Shown piece by piece: positions 5,565-6,985 of a DNA stretch of 6,985 nucleotides; position 1 is the first letter of the stretch, and every line of letters starts with the position of its first letter. Origin of the DNA: Gammaproteobacteria bacterium (GTDB taxonomy: Bacteria; Pseudomonadota; Gammaproteobacteria; SZUA-152); assembly GCA_003229995.1 (NCBI GenBank), contig QIGJ01000148.1, forward strand, positions 1-6,985, in the 5' to 3' direction. The notes below the pieces were generated by a model. It saw nothing but the letters and a program-made list of their open reading frames with translations, ran no database searches and had not been told where the DNA came from. The translations under genes and the position numbers were made by a program.

Positions 5565-6985
5565 ATGAATGAGGAAATTCTGATTAATGTGACTCCCCGC
5601 GAAACCCGGGTGGCGATGGTGGAAAACGGCGTGTTACAGGAGTTGTTCATTGAGCGCACCAGTCGTCGTGGCCTAGTTGGCAACATTTATCGTGGCAAAG
5701 TGGTGCGGGTACTGCCGGGTATGCAGGCGGCCTTTATTGATATTGGCCGTGAACGCACGGCATTTTTGCATGCCTCTGATATTGTCGGCCGCATAAAAAA
5801 TGGTAATGGCGCTGGTAATGGCAATACAGAAAACGGCAAATCCACGGATAACATTGTTGATCTTTTACATCAGGGCCAGGAATTGCTGGTGCAGGTGGTG
5901 AAAGACCCTCTGGGCAGCAAAGGCGCACGATTGACGACACATCTTTCTGTTGCCGCGCGTTTTTTGGTGTATATGCCGGGTGAAGATCATATCGGTGTTT
6001 CGCAAAAAATTGAAGGTGAGGTTGAGCGACAACGTCTGCGTGATTTGTTGATGACACTGTCTGAAGAACTGGGTATGGGAGGGTACATTGTGCGTACCGT
6101 GGCGGATGGTGTCAGTGAACAGGAATTGCGCGCGGATGTGGAGTTTCTGCACAAACTGTGGGAGGAAATTCAAGAACGTGAAAAAACCTGTAGCCCCGGT
6201 ACGCTGGTACACGGTGATTTATCTCTGGTGATGCGCACCATGCGTGATCAAGTGGATATTGATATTGAAAAAGTGCGTATCGACTCGCGTGAAAATTATG
6301 AACGGGCGAAAAAATTTGCCCGTAAATTTATTCCGGCGATGGCAGATCGCATTGAATACTATCCGGGTGAACGCCCCATTTTTGATCTTTATAGTATCGA
6401 AGATGAAATACAAAAGGCCTTGAGTCGTAAAGTGCAATTGAAGTCAGGTGGGTATCTCATTGTGGATCAAACCGAAGCGCTGACCACCATTGATGTCAAT
6501 ACCGGTGCTTTTGTAGGCCACCGCAATCTCGAAGAAACTATTTTTAAAACCAATCTGGAAGCGACACTGGTTATTGCCCGACAACTGCGACTGCGTAACC
6601 TTGGCGGTATTATTATCCTTGATTTTATTGATATGACTGATGCCAATCATCGTGAACAGGTGATGCGGGCATTGGAAAAAAATCTGGAACGAGACAAAGC
6701 CAAGAGCCATATTTGTGAAGTGTCCGGCCTGGGACTGGTGGAAATGACCCGCAAACGGACACGCGAAAGTCTTGAGCATGTGTTGTGTGAACCCTGCCCC
6801 TGTTGTGAAGGCCGAGGCTCGGTGCGCACAGCAGAAACAGTATGTTACGAAGTATTTCGTGAACTGATTCGTGAATCACGCCAGTATGAAACCGAACAAT
6901 TTCTGGTATTGGCCTCACAAGAAGTTGTCGATTTAATGTTAGATGAAGAGTCGACGGGTGTGGCAGAGCTAGAAGAATTTATCGG
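5565..6985 (+). CDS. rng: Ribonuclease G (partial, C-terminal end outside window)
   Basis: RNase G is an endoribonuclease of the RNase E/G family that matures the 5' end of 16S rRNA and cleaves some mRNAs. The frame is open for 473 codons from ATG 5565 to the window end with no stop or shift. By comparison with E. coli RNase G (489 residues), about 20 residues are missing. The N-terminus EILINVTPRETRVAMVENG leads into the S1 RNA-binding region (roughly 35-130), with GNIYRGKVVRVLPGMQAAF. An Asn/Gly-rich loop spans about 79-95. Catalytic Mg-binding Asp310 (IDVNTG) and Asp353 (ILDFIDM) are spaced 43 apart as in the family. The zinc-link CPxC is Cys411-Pro-Cys-Cys414. There is no long RNase E-type C-terminal scaffold so far. 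The only AAGGA (5545-5549) lies 15 bases upstream, which is far for a ribosome site. The gene begins 11 bases after maf. Confidence 0.96.
   Translation, partial: MNEEILINVTPRETRVAMVENGVLQELFIERTSRRGLVGNIYRGKVVRVLPGMQAAFIDIGRERTAFLHASDIVGRIKNGNGAGNGNTENGKSTDNIVDLLHQGQELLVQVVKDPLGSKGARLTTHLSVAARFLVYMPGEDHIGVSQKIEGEVERQRLRDLLMTLSEELGMGGYIVRTVADGVSEQELRADVEFLHKLWEEIQEREKTCSPGTLVHGDLSLVMRTMRDQVDIDIEKVRIDSRENYERAKKFARKFIPAMADRIEYYPGERPIFDLYSIEDEIQKALSRKVQLKSGGYLIVDQTEALTTIDVNTGAFVGHRNLEETIFKTNLEATLVIARQLRLRNLGGIIILDFIDMTDANHREQVMRALEKNLERDKAKSHICEVSGLGLVEMTRKRTRESLEHVLCEPCPCCEGRGSVRTAETVCYEVFRELIRESRQYETEQFLVLASQEVVDLMLDEESTGVAELEEFI

Overview
The window looks like a chromosomal housekeeping segment from a gammaproteobacterium. 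The protein sequences support this: a lipoprotein LptE with the CGFQLRG start of the mature protein, a YhdE-type Maf next to an RNase G, and a 155-residue RlmH ending in NHPYHR. The order lptE-holA-proA-nadD-rsfS-rlmH-maf-rng is, from memory, like that of early-branching gammaproteobacteria (Chromatiales-like groups) rather than enterics. That placement is an inference and no species can be named. Base composition appears mid-range, without obvious foreign islands inside the genes.

Layout: bases 1-357 carry no gene I can support. They hold a perfect 12-bp inverted repeat (100-131), degenerate sequence and a candidate sigma70-type promoter (249-277). From 358 to the right edge all eight genes lie on the + strand. 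lptE and holA overlap by 4 bases. proA follows after 72 bases and nadD after 84. nadD and rsfS overlap by 4 bases. rlmH follows after 26 bases, maf after 84 and rng after 11. rng runs off the right edge about 20 residues short of its expected end. No convincing intrinsic terminator lies between the genes, so one long transcript, perhaps with internal promoters, is plausible.

The genes do not form a single pathway. They cover outer-membrane LPS assembly (LptE), the replication clamp loader (HolA), proline synthesis (ProA), NAD synthesis (NadD), ribosome silencing (RsfS), 23S rRNA methylation (RlmH), non-canonical nucleotide clean-up (Maf) and RNA processing (Rng). The common thread is growth-linked cell maintenance: RsfS, RlmH and Rng all act on ribosomes or rRNA.

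I found no new defence, mobile or signalling system. The points most worth a second look are small: a 29-residue NadD tail with sharply different arginine codon use that reaches the rsfS overlap, a 9-bp dyad containing the proA stop codon, the REP-like palindrome upstream of lptE, an Asn/Gly-rich repeat loop in the RNase G S1 region, and Shine-Dalgarno sites well placed only at the two overlapping genes.
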